From Planctomycetota bacterium (GTDB lineage: Bacteria > Planctomycetota > PUPC01 > JACPCR01): a DNA stretch of 41,750 bases. The translations under genes and the position numbers were made by a program. Below the pieces are notes generated by a model. It worked only from the letters and a program-made list of their open reading frames with translations, had not been told where the DNA came from and searched no databases. The stretch is from contig JACPCR010000103.1 in assembly GCA_016179685.1 (NCBI GenBank), positions 1 through 41,750 on the forward strand, read 5' to 3'. Positions within the stretch are counted from its first letter, which is position 1, and each line of letters opens with the position of its first letter. Shown here in pieces: positions 7,926 through 17,056 of the stretch.

Positions 7926-10900
7926 TCAATAGATTTCTTCCACAAGGTTCAGAAGGATTTGCATCTGTTGCTCGAAGAGCCTCTCCTGGTCGACGGTGGA
8001 AGGCGAACGGCCCGGCGGGAGGGAATCGATCATCCGCCAGCCGATGTAAATGAACTGGCCACGACCCACCCGAAGCCGGTAGAGAGAGGTCGCTCCCTTC
8101 GCGTCACCGATGAGACGGTCGCCTTCCCGGGCGTGGATGAGAGCGGCCCGCGTGGGATCGAGATACGCTTCCCATCGGATTTCCGACACCATGGACGGAG
8201 GTTCGGCCATGTCCTGGTCCTCCGCCGGGCCCACGAGCGCGCCGGGAAGCTGCACGACGCGCCGGGCCAGCCCGGGGTCCAGGTGCTTCACCCACGGGTG
8301 GTCCGGTTGAAGGATTTCCAGCTTGGGAGCCGAGGCCTGCAGGGCCATCCCGCCGAGGTGGTCAAGAAAATCTTGTCCCTCCGGGGTCTGGAAGGCCTCC
8401 AGGCTGGCGCGGCCCAGGAGCAACGCGCCCCCGTCCTTGAGGAAAACCTCGATGGCCTGCAATTCGGCCGGGCCGAATCGCCTCGATGTTCCCTCGGGTC
8501 CCGTCCGGCAGCCTGCGACCGCCACGAGGCCGTGGCGGCCCAACTCGGCGGGGTCAGGCCAGCCAGCAGCAAGACGGTGGACTGACACCCGGCGTCGCTT
8601 CAGGGCGAAGAGCAGCAGCGGCTCGTCCGTCACGCGGTCGCCGGGCAGAACGAGGGCAGGTTTCCACGTTCCATCGACCGGGGCGCCTGGAGGCGGCGGG
8701 TCCGTCGAAGCCGTCTGGGGCGGCGGCCCGGCAAAGGCCTTGGGGGTGTGGCAGTCGAAGTCGAGCGCGGGGGCGTCCTCGCCGGACAGGGTGAGGCGGC
8801 CGCGGACGCCCACGCGCCACAGCATCATGCCGTAAGGCAGAGCGCCCCGGTCCGGCAGGCCCGCGTCACCGGCCCGGACGGGGTCTGGCCATTCCGAAGG
8901 CAACGGGACACCCGAATCGATGGCCGGGCTGCCTGGCCGCAGACGCAAGTCCAGGGTCGCCCTCCAGCCAGGATCGAACCGGGTGAAGCCGGGGTCGGCA
9001 TACAGGTCCTGATTGGCCCAGCCGGGAGGATAAGCCTTCTTGGAGGCCTCGAAGCGGGGGGAGCGGCGGAAGGCCCCAAGAAAATCGCTGACGGAATCCC
9101 CGTGTCGAGGGCTCCAGTGGAGGTTTCCATCCGCTTCGAATCGGACCCGCATCTCCGCCGGCGGCTTCTCCGAGGCCGGTCCGGCAGATCGAGCGGCATC
9201 GGATTCGACCTCGTCGTCGGCGCCGGAATCGACTTTCTCGCCCTGGACCGTGCCCTGGACCGTCGAGCGAACGCTGCCCTTCCTCTTCGGATCGCCGCCG
9301 ACCAGTTCATCGACGGGATCGGGATCGGATGCTCCGGCCTCGCCGGCTTCAGGCGGTGTGGAAGACGCTGCAGGCGCTTGCAGGTCTGGCAGGGTCTGGC
9401 CCGGCACGGATTCGGTCTGCACGATGATGTTGTTGAACACCCGGCGCGCCCCCCCGCTGAGCAGATGATCGCCGAGCCCGAAGGCGCCATAGTCCGAGGC
9501 GGGGTCACCCGCAATCAGGGTGTTGTGGTAGATGTTCATGGGTTCCCAGGCCGGGCTGCCATGGTCGCTCGCGAATCGGCCCCGGCTCGTAATCTCCTGG
9601 TCATCCTCGGGCTTGCCCGGCTGGACATACATCACGGGCCGGCGATAGTCGAAAACGTTACGGTAGATGTGGACGCCCGAGCCGGTCTGATGCCCGCCGG
9701 GGATGGTCTTCTGGCGCCCGTGTCCGACGCCGAAGGCCAAGGTGGTGAGGCAGCGGGCGAGGCGGTTCTGGAAGATGTGGATGTCGCCGCCGGGCGTGAC
9801 GCCGTCATAGCCGGTGGCGGCGGTGAGGAAGAGGCCGTCGTCGCTGATGTTGTCCACGAGGTTATGGTGAAACCACACGCCGCGGACGTTGCCGATGAAG
9901 ACGCCATCGACGCAGTCGGTGAACTCGCTGTAGGCAAGCTCGAAATCCTGGTTGTCGATTCCCGTGGGCTCCCATCCGCTTGCGGAGAAGATACGGGCCT
10001 CGATAGCGCGGTACTTGAGGCTGCCGCGAAACGTCCACGGAGCGGCGATGCCGCGGCAGGCGGTATGAAGAAGACGAAGGCCGGTCGTGTCCCGGATGGA
10101 GAAGGCGGCGGCGCCGCCGTAGACCGTGAGGCCGTCGAAGAGGAGGCAGGCGCACTCCTCGACGTCGATGGCGGCGGTGCGGGCGCCGCGCACCACCAGG
10201 TCCTGGAACTGCAACCAGCGGGCCCCCCGAAGAGAGAGCACGGGCCCCGCCTTCAACCCGGCGATGACGAGCGGCAACAGGCGTGGGTCCGTCTCGCCGC
10301 GGTAGTTGTCTTCGTGCAGACCTTCCAGGGACGTGTGAGCCAGCCGAGCGTGAATCCGCCCGGTCTTCACGTCGTAGAAGATGCCCGGCCCGCAATAAAT
10401 CCCCTCCTGGGCGTCCATCTTGTCCCTGACATCCCAGAACATGCTCGAGTCGCGGAGGTCCGCCAGCGTGCGGTAACCGTGGAGTGGAATCATCGAGTCG
10501 CCGAAGTGGCCCAGCAGGTTCGTGCCGGGTTCGGAGTCCCCGAGGCCGGGCTAGGTGTTGACCGACCAGAATTCTCCCTGGGCCCCTGCGGGGCACGGAT
10601 TCCAGGCGGTCCGGGGGCTTTCGAAGAATTCCCGCAGACCGCCGTCGATGATGGCCAGCTCGCCGGGATACGAACGGATGGTCATGGGTTTGTCGGGCGC
10701 GCCCGACGCGGTCACGGTAACGTGTTCGGTGTACGTGCCTCCGCGCAGATAGAGGGTATCGCCCGGATGGAGCTGAACGACGGCGTGCTGGAGGGTCCGC
10801 CAGGGATGGGTCTCGCTTCCTTCGCTCCGGTCGTCCCCCACTTTCGGGTCCACAAAATGTGCAGGCCCGGGGCCCCGGGGCCGGTGCGATGCGACGGGCA

Positions 10901-11078
10901 GGGGCCGCATGGGGGGGTGCGAGGCGAACCGGGCGGGCTCGGCGTCTCCACCGTCGGGAAAGAGGGCCGAGAGGGCCAGGAGCGCCGCGAGCGTTGCGGG
11001 CCGCGTGCGGCCGAGGGAACCTTTCCTTGACACCGGGCGTGCGGACCGGCTCGGCGGAGGCAGTTCAGTCAGGCGCAT
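7926..11078 (-). pseudogene. Right-handed beta-helix protein gene broken by an in-frame TAG
   Basis: One frame runs from ATG 11078 to the TGA at 7926, interrupted only by TAG at 10551-10553 (codon 176). The 11631-13613 paralog aligns across the break: GEFWSVNT-stop-PGL against GEFRSLRAYPNL, so a tyrosine codon (TAT in the paralog) became TAG. Intact it would have about 1050 residues: signal peptide (ATLAALLALSALF), a start typical of secreted beta-helix proteins (FVDPKVGDDRSEGSETHPWR), the helix body (about 130-560), an acidic linker of roughly 80 residues absent from the paralog, and a C-terminal GATase-like domain (from about 740) ending in GRGQFIYIGW. The family binds or cleaves polysaccharides; substrate unknown. 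The part after the stop remains open, with an ATG at 10493, so loss is recent, suppressed, or a sequencing error. Confidence 0.82.
10551..10553 (-). other. In-frame amber codon replacing tyrosine
   Basis: Minus-strand reading GTC AAC ACC TAG CCC GGC CTC against CGG GCC TAT CCC AAT CTC in the paralog. TAG is used as a normal stop by the 1683 gene, pyrG and the LVIVD lipoprotein, so general reassignment is unlikely. Confidence 0.85.
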
Positions 11079-11509
11079 GTACGATTCCGAGCAAAGTCAC
11101 GATTTTTTCCCTTGAAATACATCCAGATCCACGCGGCAAGGACAACGAACAGCAAGAACGAAACGAAGCAATGAAAGTAGAAAAGCTCACGGTTGATCGA
11201 GAACCATCTGATAGGAACGAAGGTGTGGACTATTCCCATGGGGCTTTGCCACCAAAAGGTCATCCACAAGAGGGTGCTCACCAGGTAAATTTTAAGAAAG
11301 AGAAACAGGCGCCTGCGTTTTGACCCCTTGGTGATCAAGGCGGCGATGGTCAAACCATTGGCGATCAGTCCGGTGATCGCAAGAACCCAGAGTGTCATTA
11401 ACAGAAACCACTCGATCGCTCCTGAAACACCCGTGGAAGCATAGGTAGAAGGCGCGGTCAGCGTGAGGGTCACGAAAAGCTTCTTTGAAGTCGGATTCAA
11501 GTATTTCAT
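11069..11509 (-). CDS. Small membrane protein, unknown function (146 aa)
   Basis: Not a family I recognise. The sequence shows three hydrophobic segments (around WFLLMTLWVLAITGLIANGL, LFLFLKIYLVSTLLWMTFWW and FHCFVSFLLFVVLAAWIWMY) separated by basic patches (KGSKRRR), so an inner-membrane protein. ATG at 11509 was preferred over a TTG five codons earlier. Its last ten bases overlap the start of the broken beta-helix gene (reading ATGCGCCTGA), which implies translational coupling in one operon with the beta-helix genes. Base composition is visibly lower in GC than its neighbours, partly explained by hydrophobic codons. Whether it anchors or exports the beta-helix proteins is open. Confidence 0.65.
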   Translation of the reverse strand: MKYLNPTSKKLFVTLTLTAPSTYASTGVSGAIEWFLLMTLWVLAITGLIANGLTIAALITKGSKRRRLFLFLKIYLVSTLLWMTFWWQSPMGIVHTFVPIRWFSINRELFYFHCFVSFLLFVVLAAWIWMYFKGKNRDFARNRTCA

Positions 11510-11597
11510 TGGGACGCTTTGCAACCCCGGACCATTCGCGGGGTTGGTTGCTTGAGGACCGGAGTGCGAACAAGTCCGGGTTCTCGGTTGATGGTTG

Positions 11598-11632
11598 ATG
11601 GGTCATGGGTCATGGGTCATGGGTCATGGGTC
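11598..11632. repeat. Five tandem copies of the heptamer ATGGGTC
   Basis: Perfect 7-bp array with degenerate flanking units (atggttg before, atggccc after). It overlaps the stop codon of the minus-strand beta-helix gene (11631-11633). On that strand each unit carries a TGA, so changes in copy number would not alter the protein end. Confidence 0.95.
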
Positions 11633-13613
11633 ATGGCCCCTCCGGCGCGGCTTCGCGTCCCGCCTGGAAGGCGGCTGCGCCCAGGGGCAGGGCGCCGAGG
11701 TCCGGCCGGCCCGCATCGCGCTCCCTCAGCGGGTCGGACCAGTCCGCCGGAAGATCAATGCCCGCGTCGATGGCCGGACTGCCCGGGTCGAGCCGGTAGT
11801 CATTGGCGGTCTTCGGGTCCGGATCGCCCCGAAGGAATTTCGGGTCTGCAACCAGGGAATGGGCCTCGAAGCCATCGGGATAGACCTTCTTGCTGTTTTC
11901 GAAGGCAGGCGAGGCCCTGTAGGCCTGGAAATAGGTGCCGGCCTTGGCGGGGTCGAACCCGGGCTGCCAATAGAGGTTGGCGTCGACGTGGGCGTGTGGA
12001 TTCTCTGGAAGCGAATGGCCCGGCAGTCGAGCCCCGTGGACGAGGATGTTATTGAACAGGCGGCGCGGCCTCTGCTCGGCGGCGCCCCGTGCGAGCCACA
12101 TCTCGTGGCCGTTCCAGGGCTCGAGGGTGAAAAAGGTGTTCTGGTACGCGAACAAAGAAGGCCACGGCGGCGAGCCGTGGTCACCCGTCACTTTGCCGGA
12201 ATTGAAACTCACATCAGCCGGATTCTTGGCCGAGGGCCGGGCCGTGGGGACCGCGGCCCTCAGATCGATGACGTTGCGGTAGAAGTAGATGCGGTCCTGG
12301 GTCACCGTCTCCGTCCCTCCGTAGGCGAGGACGGTGAGGCAGCCCGAGAAGAAATTCTGGTAGAGACGGAGGGTAGCCGCGCCCAGGCCAGGGTAGAAAT
12401 GGCGAGGGTACATGGGGCTCAGATAGACGCCGTCGTCGCGCATGCCCTCGATGCGGTTGTGATGGAACTTCAGGTTGACGCCGCCGAGGTAGAGCCCATC
12501 GGAACCAGAATCGGCGAAGTCGCAATAGGCGATTTCCCAGTCGTCGTTGAAGGGGTAGGCATACACGGAAAACTCGCGATTGGCGTCAGCGACAAGAAGG
12601 GCGTGGGTGTTCAGACGCGTGATGTCACGGGTCTTCCGGCCCGGATAGGTGTTCAGTCCCGCCTCGTGCCGGGTGGCCCAGGGGGGTGCGCTGCCGTAGA
12701 AGCCGCACCGGGTGATCCGGAGGTTTCGGACGCCGACGAGGGTCATGCCGAAGGTCCCACACCAGAAAGTGACATTATCGAACTCGAGGTTCGAGCTTTG
12801 CTCGAGGAGCGCCGTGTGGTAACCGGCCCCGCGGATGATGAGATCGCGCCATCGGAGGTGCTCGGCGCCGTCGAGGTGGAGCGGCAGGGAGCGGAAAGGG
12901 GCGAGAATCAGGGGCAGCTTCCTCGGGTCTGTCTCCCCCCTGTAGTTCTCCAGTTGGGGGAGGCCCGTGTGGGCGAGGCGAACGTGGATGCGGCCGCTCT
13001 CGCGGTCATACCAGAGCCCCGGCCCGCAGTAGAGCGGCTGGATGTCGCCCGAGGCTTCATCGGCCCCGATGGTTTCTTGAGTGGACCTCAGGTCCCTGGC
13101 ATGGTAGTAGGCATGAAGGCCGATGAGCGAATCGCCGAAGCAACCGAGGACGTGCCGGAGATTGGGATAGGCCCGCAGGGAGCGGAATTCTCCGGCCGCG
13201 CCCTCGTCGAAGGGCGACCAGGCCTCGCCAGGCGATTCGAAGAACTCGCGCAGACCGCCATCGAGAACGGCCAGTTCCCCGGGGAACGAGCCAATGGTGA
13301 TGGGTTTGCCGGGCCGGCCGGCCAGCCGCGCTTGCACGTTTTCGTAATAGACGCCGCCGCGCAAGTAAAGCGTGTCGCCCGGTTGAAGCCGGTTCAGGGC
13401 GTGCTGGATGGTGCGCCAGGGCGCCGTCTCCGTTCCGGCCGCGGCGTCGTCGCCTCGCTGGGGATCGGCGAAGTAACGGGGTCCCGTTTCGAGGGGCCGG
13501 CTTGCCGGAGGCGGAGCGCGCCGCAGCGGCTCATGCGAGGCGTAGCCCTGCGACTCGGCAGAGCCCGAGCCGAGAACGAGGACGTGCAGTACCAGCATCT
13601 GGATCGTGATCAT
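11631..13613 (-). CDS. Exported right-handed parallel beta-helix protein (660 aa)
   Basis: Intact paralog of the broken gene at 7926-11078. The ATG at 13613 was chosen because it gives a short signal peptide (MITIQMLVLHVLVLGSGSAES) and has agggat about 10 nt upstream; the frame is open 13 codons further. After the leader comes the start motif YFADPQRGDDAAAGTETAPW, then TLYLRGGVYYENV, both typical of secreted beta-helix proteins with a pectate-lyase-like fold. Repeated turns such as NLEFDNVTFW, NLRITRCGFYGS and NLKFHHNRIEGMRDDGVYLS form the helix rungs (about 130-480), and the end DPGSPAIDAGIDLP is a common closing motif. Unlike the paralog it has no acidic linker and no GATase-like tail. Probably binds or cleaves a polysaccharide outside the cell; substrate and activity cannot be told. 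Confidence 0.85.
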   Translation of the reverse strand: MITIQMLVLHVLVLGSGSAESQGYASHEPLRRAPPPASRPLETGPRYFADPQRGDDAAAGTETAPWRTIQHALNRLQPGDTLYLRGGVYYENVQARLAGRPGKPITIGSFPGELAVLDGGLREFFESPGEAWSPFDEGAAGEFRSLRAYPNLRHVLGCFGDSLIGLHAYYHARDLRSTQETIGADEASGDIQPLYCGPGLWYDRESGRIHVRLAHTGLPQLENYRGETDPRKLPLILAPFRSLPLHLDGAEHLRWRDLIIRGAGYHTALLEQSSNLEFDNVTFWCGTFGMTLVGVRNLRITRCGFYGSAPPWATRHEAGLNTYPGRKTRDITRLNTHALLVADANREFSVYAYPFNDDWEIAYCDFADSGSDGLYLGGVNLKFHHNRIEGMRDDGVYLSPMYPRHFYPGLGAATLRLYQNFFSGCLTVLAYGGTETVTQDRIYFYRNVIDLRAAVPTARPSAKNPADVSFNSGKVTGDHGSPPWPSLFAYQNTFFTLEPWNGHEMWLARGAAEQRPRRLFNNILVHGARLPGHSLPENPHAHVDANLYWQPGFDPAKAGTYFQAYRASPAFENSKKVYPDGFEAHSLVADPKFLRGDPDPKTANDYRLDPGSPAIDAGIDLPADWSDPLRERDAGRPDLGALPLGAAAFQAGREAAPEGP

Positions 13614-14115
13614 GGTCGGAAATCCCTGCTGAAAAACAAAGCAAGCTCTCAATACGTTCGGGGAGACGGCCCCGCCCGATTTCGTAACCGATGAGGATTC
13701 AACGCTTCGCGGATTCTTGTAGCGAAGCGCGCCAGCGCTTCGTCTGGACCCTCAAATCTCATCTCTCGAACGGAACGCTGACGCCTTCCGCTACGGAATT
13801 CATACCTCATGGGCTTGACCTGATCGTCCTCCCCGAACTTATTGAGAAGTTACGAAGGCCTCAGCCCCAGTTGGGGTGACGGCCTGCCGGCCGCGCCGCT
13901 TCGCTGCGCGGCGCAGACAGGCTTTAGCCGCTGTACGAGCGGCGTCACGCCTCAAGGCGTGACGCCAACCTCTTCGCGCGACGCGTAAATTTTCACGAGC
14001 AAAACTCTACCCCGGCCACCTCAACCCCTGTTTCTCTCTGCCACAACGAAGCGAGCGCGCGAACTGAGCAACCCTGCTGATCAGAAGGGAACAGCGGCGA
14101 AGTCGCCGCCGTTTC
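13614..14115. other. Gene-free 502-bp gap rich in hairpins
   Basis: No supported gene. A 62-codon frame on the plus strand (13691-13879) has no start signal or recognisable sequence. The stretch 13860-13970 is packed with inverted repeats: gccgcgc/gcgcggc (13890-13896 with 13906-13912) and the hairpin at 13941-13966. Confidence 0.65.
13941..13966. repeat. Perfect 11-bp hairpin with TCAA loop
   Basis: ggcgtcacgcc pairs with ggcgtgacgcc around a 4-nt loop. Could be a transcription end for the minus-strand gene at 14116 (about 150 nt past its stop) or a REP-type element. No T-tract. Confidence 0.6.
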
Positions 14116-15849
14116 CTAACCGACGGTCTGAATGCCGAAGTCCAGGTCCATACGGTAGCCGCCGACGGTCCGGACCCCGACCTTTCGGGCGGCGTCGCGG
14201 GCCCATTCCGGTGCGCGATGGAGCTCCTGGACGTGTCCGAGGCGGTGGGCGACCGCGCAGGCCGATCTCAGCCCCGCCCCCGGGCTGGTCTGAAGGCCAT
14301 GAACGCCGGCCTGGTAGAAGGAAGCGGCGGCCTCGGCGAGGGACATTTTCCCGCCCGAGAACGAGGCGCTCAGCTCGGGGCAAATCCGGATACCGGTGCC
14401 TCGGGCCAGATCGACGAACTCAACGACCGACTCGGGACTACAGTGGCGTTCTCCCATTTCTGCCGGAAGGTAATGGGCGGCGGCCGGCATCAGGAGGTCC
14501 ACGAGCCGCTCCCGGATGATGATCGGGACGTCCAAGCCGTAGAAACGGCAGTTTCGCAGGGTATTCATCGCGTGCAGGGCGACCTGGACGCGTCTGCCGC
14601 GGCGTTGACCGGCGCGGTCGAGGGCGCTGCGAAGGTCGCGCAGCAGGGGCAGGACGAACCGGGCCCGCACGGCGCAGGAGCGGGGATCATCGAGCGGGAG
14701 GGTGCGTGGATCGACGCTGCCGCAGGCCTCCTGGAAAGTTTCGAGGAACGGCCGCTCGTAAAAGACAAAGGGGACCCCGCGGCAGAAGTAGAGATGGACG
14801 CCATCGATGTCGTAGTTCTCCGCCTGTTCGACGAACAGGTCGATCATGCGCTGGCGGACTTCCGGGAATGCGAGGCTCAGATGCGGCAGGCTCTCCCCGC
14901 GGGGGTCCACGCATCGGAGGTCCGGCCGCCTCATGAAGAGGGCGTCCGGGTGCAGCGGGAAGACGAAGGGCGGCAGCCGGCAGGTCATCCGGCGGTAACT
15001 GGCGAAGACCTGGAGTCCGGACTGGTGGCCCACGTCGCAGACGGCCCGGAGGGGGTCCTCGCCGCGTTCGAGCATGCGCTGGAGGTCTCGGCCCGCCCAA
15101 TAGGGATATACGCCCAAAGTCCCGTTGTACTCGAATCGGTTGCCCACCCGGGTCGGGTAGTAGCAGGTGTCCTCGCGGCAGGTGGTCCAGAGAACGGTGT
15201 CGAAATCGGACTCAGCGAGCGGCATGAGGTAGGACTTCACGTCGGCGGCGCTATCGACGTAGTGCCCGCAGAAGTTGCTGTCGAAATAGGCCACCAGCCT
15301 CTTGGTGGATTTCGGCCAGGACTCTTCCGGCTCCGCCGCCGGGACGAGCCGCACATAAGCGACCAGCACGTGGGTATCGGCGAAGGCCTCTTTGCGATTC
15401 CGGGCGAGGACGAGCGATTTACCGGTGACGTCCGCGCTTTTCCAGAGGGCCTCGGCGATGTGAAAGAATCTCGGCTCGCCGGGATAATCCTCCGGCGTCA
15501 GGATGTCGTACCAGTCCTCGTCGGAGAGCCGCAGGCGCAGTTGATGCCAGGCCTTGCTGGTGGCCGAACGGGCACCGAAGAGGTTGAACCAGATGGGAAC
15601 GGTACCGCTGCTGTAGAGGCCGACGTAGATGCGGCATCGGCCCAGCGGCGGCAGAGGAACGGAGACGTCCGGCGGCTGCGCCCGCACCGGACACCAGAGC
15701 ATCTTGCCGGAGACCTCGCCCTCGTAGGGAACGATCAGCCAACGGTCCGGAACGGGCGTTTCGGACAGGGCGGAGCGAGGCTCGGCGATGGACAGGTCGC
15801 TGAGCACGTGGCCCGGGGGCGCAGGGGTCGAATGAGATGACGGGCTCAC
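14116..15849 (-). CDS. GHL10-like TIM-barrel protein, probable glycosidase relative (577 aa)
   Basis: Residues about 180-560 read as a glycoside-hydrolase-like TIM barrel: KRLVAYFDSNFCGHYVDSAA, then WTTCREDTCYYPT, GLQVFASYRRM, and YDIDGVHLYFCRGVPFVF, the last being like strand-4 motifs of GHL10/GH10-like families. The first 180 residues look like a beta-sandwich. No signal peptide, so probably cytoplasmic. The start was set at GTG 15849 because AGGGAG (15856-15861) lies 6 nt upstream; a TTG at 15867 would overlap the reductase stop by 4 nt and is the alternative. It follows the aldo/keto reductase by 14 bp and is surely in its operon, which fits joint handling of a sugar or polyol. I cannot assign catalytic acids or a substrate. 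Confidence 0.7.
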   Translation of the reverse strand: MSPSSHSTPAPPGHVLSDLSIAEPRSALSETPVPDRWLIVPYEGEVSGKMLWCPVRAQPPDVSVPLPPLGRCRIYVGLYSSGTVPIWFNLFGARSATSKAWHQLRLRLSDEDWYDILTPEDYPGEPRFFHIAEALWKSADVTGKSLVLARNRKEAFADTHVLVAYVRLVPAAEPEESWPKSTKRLVAYFDSNFCGHYVDSAADVKSYLMPLAESDFDTVLWTTCREDTCYYPTRVGNRFEYNGTLGVYPYWAGRDLQRMLERGEDPLRAVCDVGHQSGLQVFASYRRMTCRLPPFVFPLHPDALFMRRPDLRCVDPRGESLPHLSLAFPEVRQRMIDLFVEQAENYDIDGVHLYFCRGVPFVFYERPFLETFQEACGSVDPRTLPLDDPRSCAVRARFVLPLLRDLRSALDRAGQRRGRRVQVALHAMNTLRNCRFYGLDVPIIIRERLVDLLMPAAAHYLPAEMGERHCSPESVVEFVDLARGTGIRICPELSASFSGGKMSLAEAAASFYQAGVHGLQTSPGAGLRSACAVAHRLGHVQELHRAPEWARDAARKVGVRTVGGYRMDLDFGIQTVG

Positions 15850-15863
15850 GAAGGGCTCCCTCT

Positions 15864-16826
15864 TCAATTTCCGGAGATGGAGTCCACTCTGGAGAACAGG
15901 GCACGGAGCCTGGCCGCGTCTCCCTCCGGCAATGGAGCGCTCAGGATGGATTTCACGTTCGCCTCCAGGTGCGTGGGATCGCCCGTCCCGGAGAGGACCA
16001 CGTGGACGCCCGGCTCGTGCCGGCAGAGGCGATAGGCGGCATCGACGACGCTCGACGCCCCTCCGGCGTGAACCAGGAAGCCGAGGGGGTCGGCCTCGTC
16101 CACCGAGGCCCCGAGCAGTCCCAGGCGCTGAATTTCAGCGACGGTTTCCCGCACGCGGGCCGGGTTACCGAGGACTCGCCGCACGGCGTACATGTTGACG
16201 ACCCCGATGTTCTTCCGGCGAGTGACGGGGAAGACGCGTTCGCGGGCGCCGGGGTTCAGGAGGTTGAAGCCCACCATGACCACGTCCCAGACGTCGTCCT
16301 GAAGTGCCCGTTCGAGCATGCGGTGGCGGGTATCGGTGCGGAAATTCTCGGTCAGGCCGAGGAAACGGAACTTGCCTTGTTCCCGCAGCCGGAGCGCCGC
16401 GGGCAGTATCTCCTGCGAGGTGAAGTCATAGTCCTCGAGCAGCACGCCGTGGAGATAAAAGATATCGATATGGCCGAGGCGAAGCCGGGCGAGGCTGCCA
16501 TCGATGGCCTGGGCGAGGTCTTCGGGTCTCACGCGCTGGTCCTTGGCCTGCACGCTTTTCTTGGTGCAGACGATGAACGATTCACGCGGGACGCCCTGGA
16601 ACGCCCTGCCCAGAATGGCTTCCGTGCCGTAGGTCTCGGCCGTGTCGAAAAAGTTGATGCCCGAGTCGAGCGCCTTGCGGACCAGGGCGACCGATTCTTC
16701 CTCGGTCCGGCCCGCCGTCTGGCCGATGCGGCTCGGGCCGCCGCAGCCGAGGCCGAGGATGCTCGCCTCGAGGCCCGTGCGGCCGAGCCGGACCCTCGTG
16801 ATGGGTGGACACGACGCGTGATTCAC
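15864..16826 (-). CDS. Aldo/keto reductase (320 aa)
   Basis: NAD(P)H-dependent reductase of carbonyl compounds, with a cytosolic TIM barrel. Seen: start motif RVRLGRTGLEASILGLGCGG; catalytic tetrad candidates D61 and Y66 (FFDTAETYG), K89 or K90 (VCTKKS) and H126 (YLHG); and the late motif VHVVLSGTGDPTHLEANV, which resembles the cofactor-binding end of the family. Length is typical. The start is a GTG with GGAGG (16834-16838) 7 nt upstream. First gene of a minus-strand pair with the GHL10-like protein; a palindrome sits directly before its ribosome site. It is divergent from the 17057 operon, so a regulator could act on both. Substrate not predictable; sugar-type is a guess from context. Confidence 0.93.
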   Translation of the reverse strand: MNHASCPPITRVRLGRTGLEASILGLGCGGPSRIGQTAGRTEEESVALVRKALDSGINFFDTAETYGTEAILGRAFQGVPRESFIVCTKKSVQAKDQRVRPEDLAQAIDGSLARLRLGHIDIFYLHGVLLEDYDFTSQEILPAALRLREQGKFRFLGLTENFRTDTRHRMLERALQDDVWDVVMVGFNLLNPGARERVFPVTRRKNIGVVNMYAVRRVLGNPARVRETVAEIQRLGLLGASVDEADPLGFLVHAGGASSVVDAAYRLCRHEPGVHVVLSGTGDPTHLEANVKSILSAPLPEGDAARLRALFSRVDSISGN

Positions 16827-16838
16827 CGGCAGACCTCC

Positions 16839-16865
16839 GCTGCGGAAGCGTATCGTTTCCGCAGC
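16839..16865. promoter_or_regulatory. Operator-like palindrome in the leader of the reductase gene
   Basis: gctgcggaa (16839-16847) and ttccgcagc (16857-16865) are perfect inverted 9-mers. They begin right next to the GGAGG of the reductase gene, so they could form an RNA hairpin that limits translation or be a repressor site. A weak minus-strand -10-like TAGAGT lies just beyond (16868-16873). Confidence 0.5.
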
Positions 16866-16991
16866 AGACTCTAACTCTTACCCCGGATTCGGCGCAAGCT
16901 GAGGCCGCAAGAAAATGAAAGCAGACTCGTACACGTCATCGGAGGCGCATCCGCACTTCCGATAACGCGTCATCCAGGAAGTCTGTGCATC

Positions 16992-17020
16992 TTGAGCAGG
17001 ACGGGTCGCACAGATATACT
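16992..17020 (+). promoter_or_regulatory. Putative promoter of the 17057-27465 operon
   Basis: TTGAGC (16992-16997), 17-bp spacer, TATACT (17015-17020). This is the best sigma70-type pair in the window and would give a leader of about 30 nt before the ATG at 17057. No comparable promoter was seen within the following four genes. Confidence 0.6.
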
Positions 17021-17056
17021 CACTTTGTCCGTAAGCCTTATGAAAAGAATCGAGCC

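Noticed and set aside
8748..11030. 760-codon plus-strand frame opposite the broken beta-helix gene
   Set aside because: Antisense of a gene with a clear paralog; no motif, no signal peptide, composition typical of a shadow frame.
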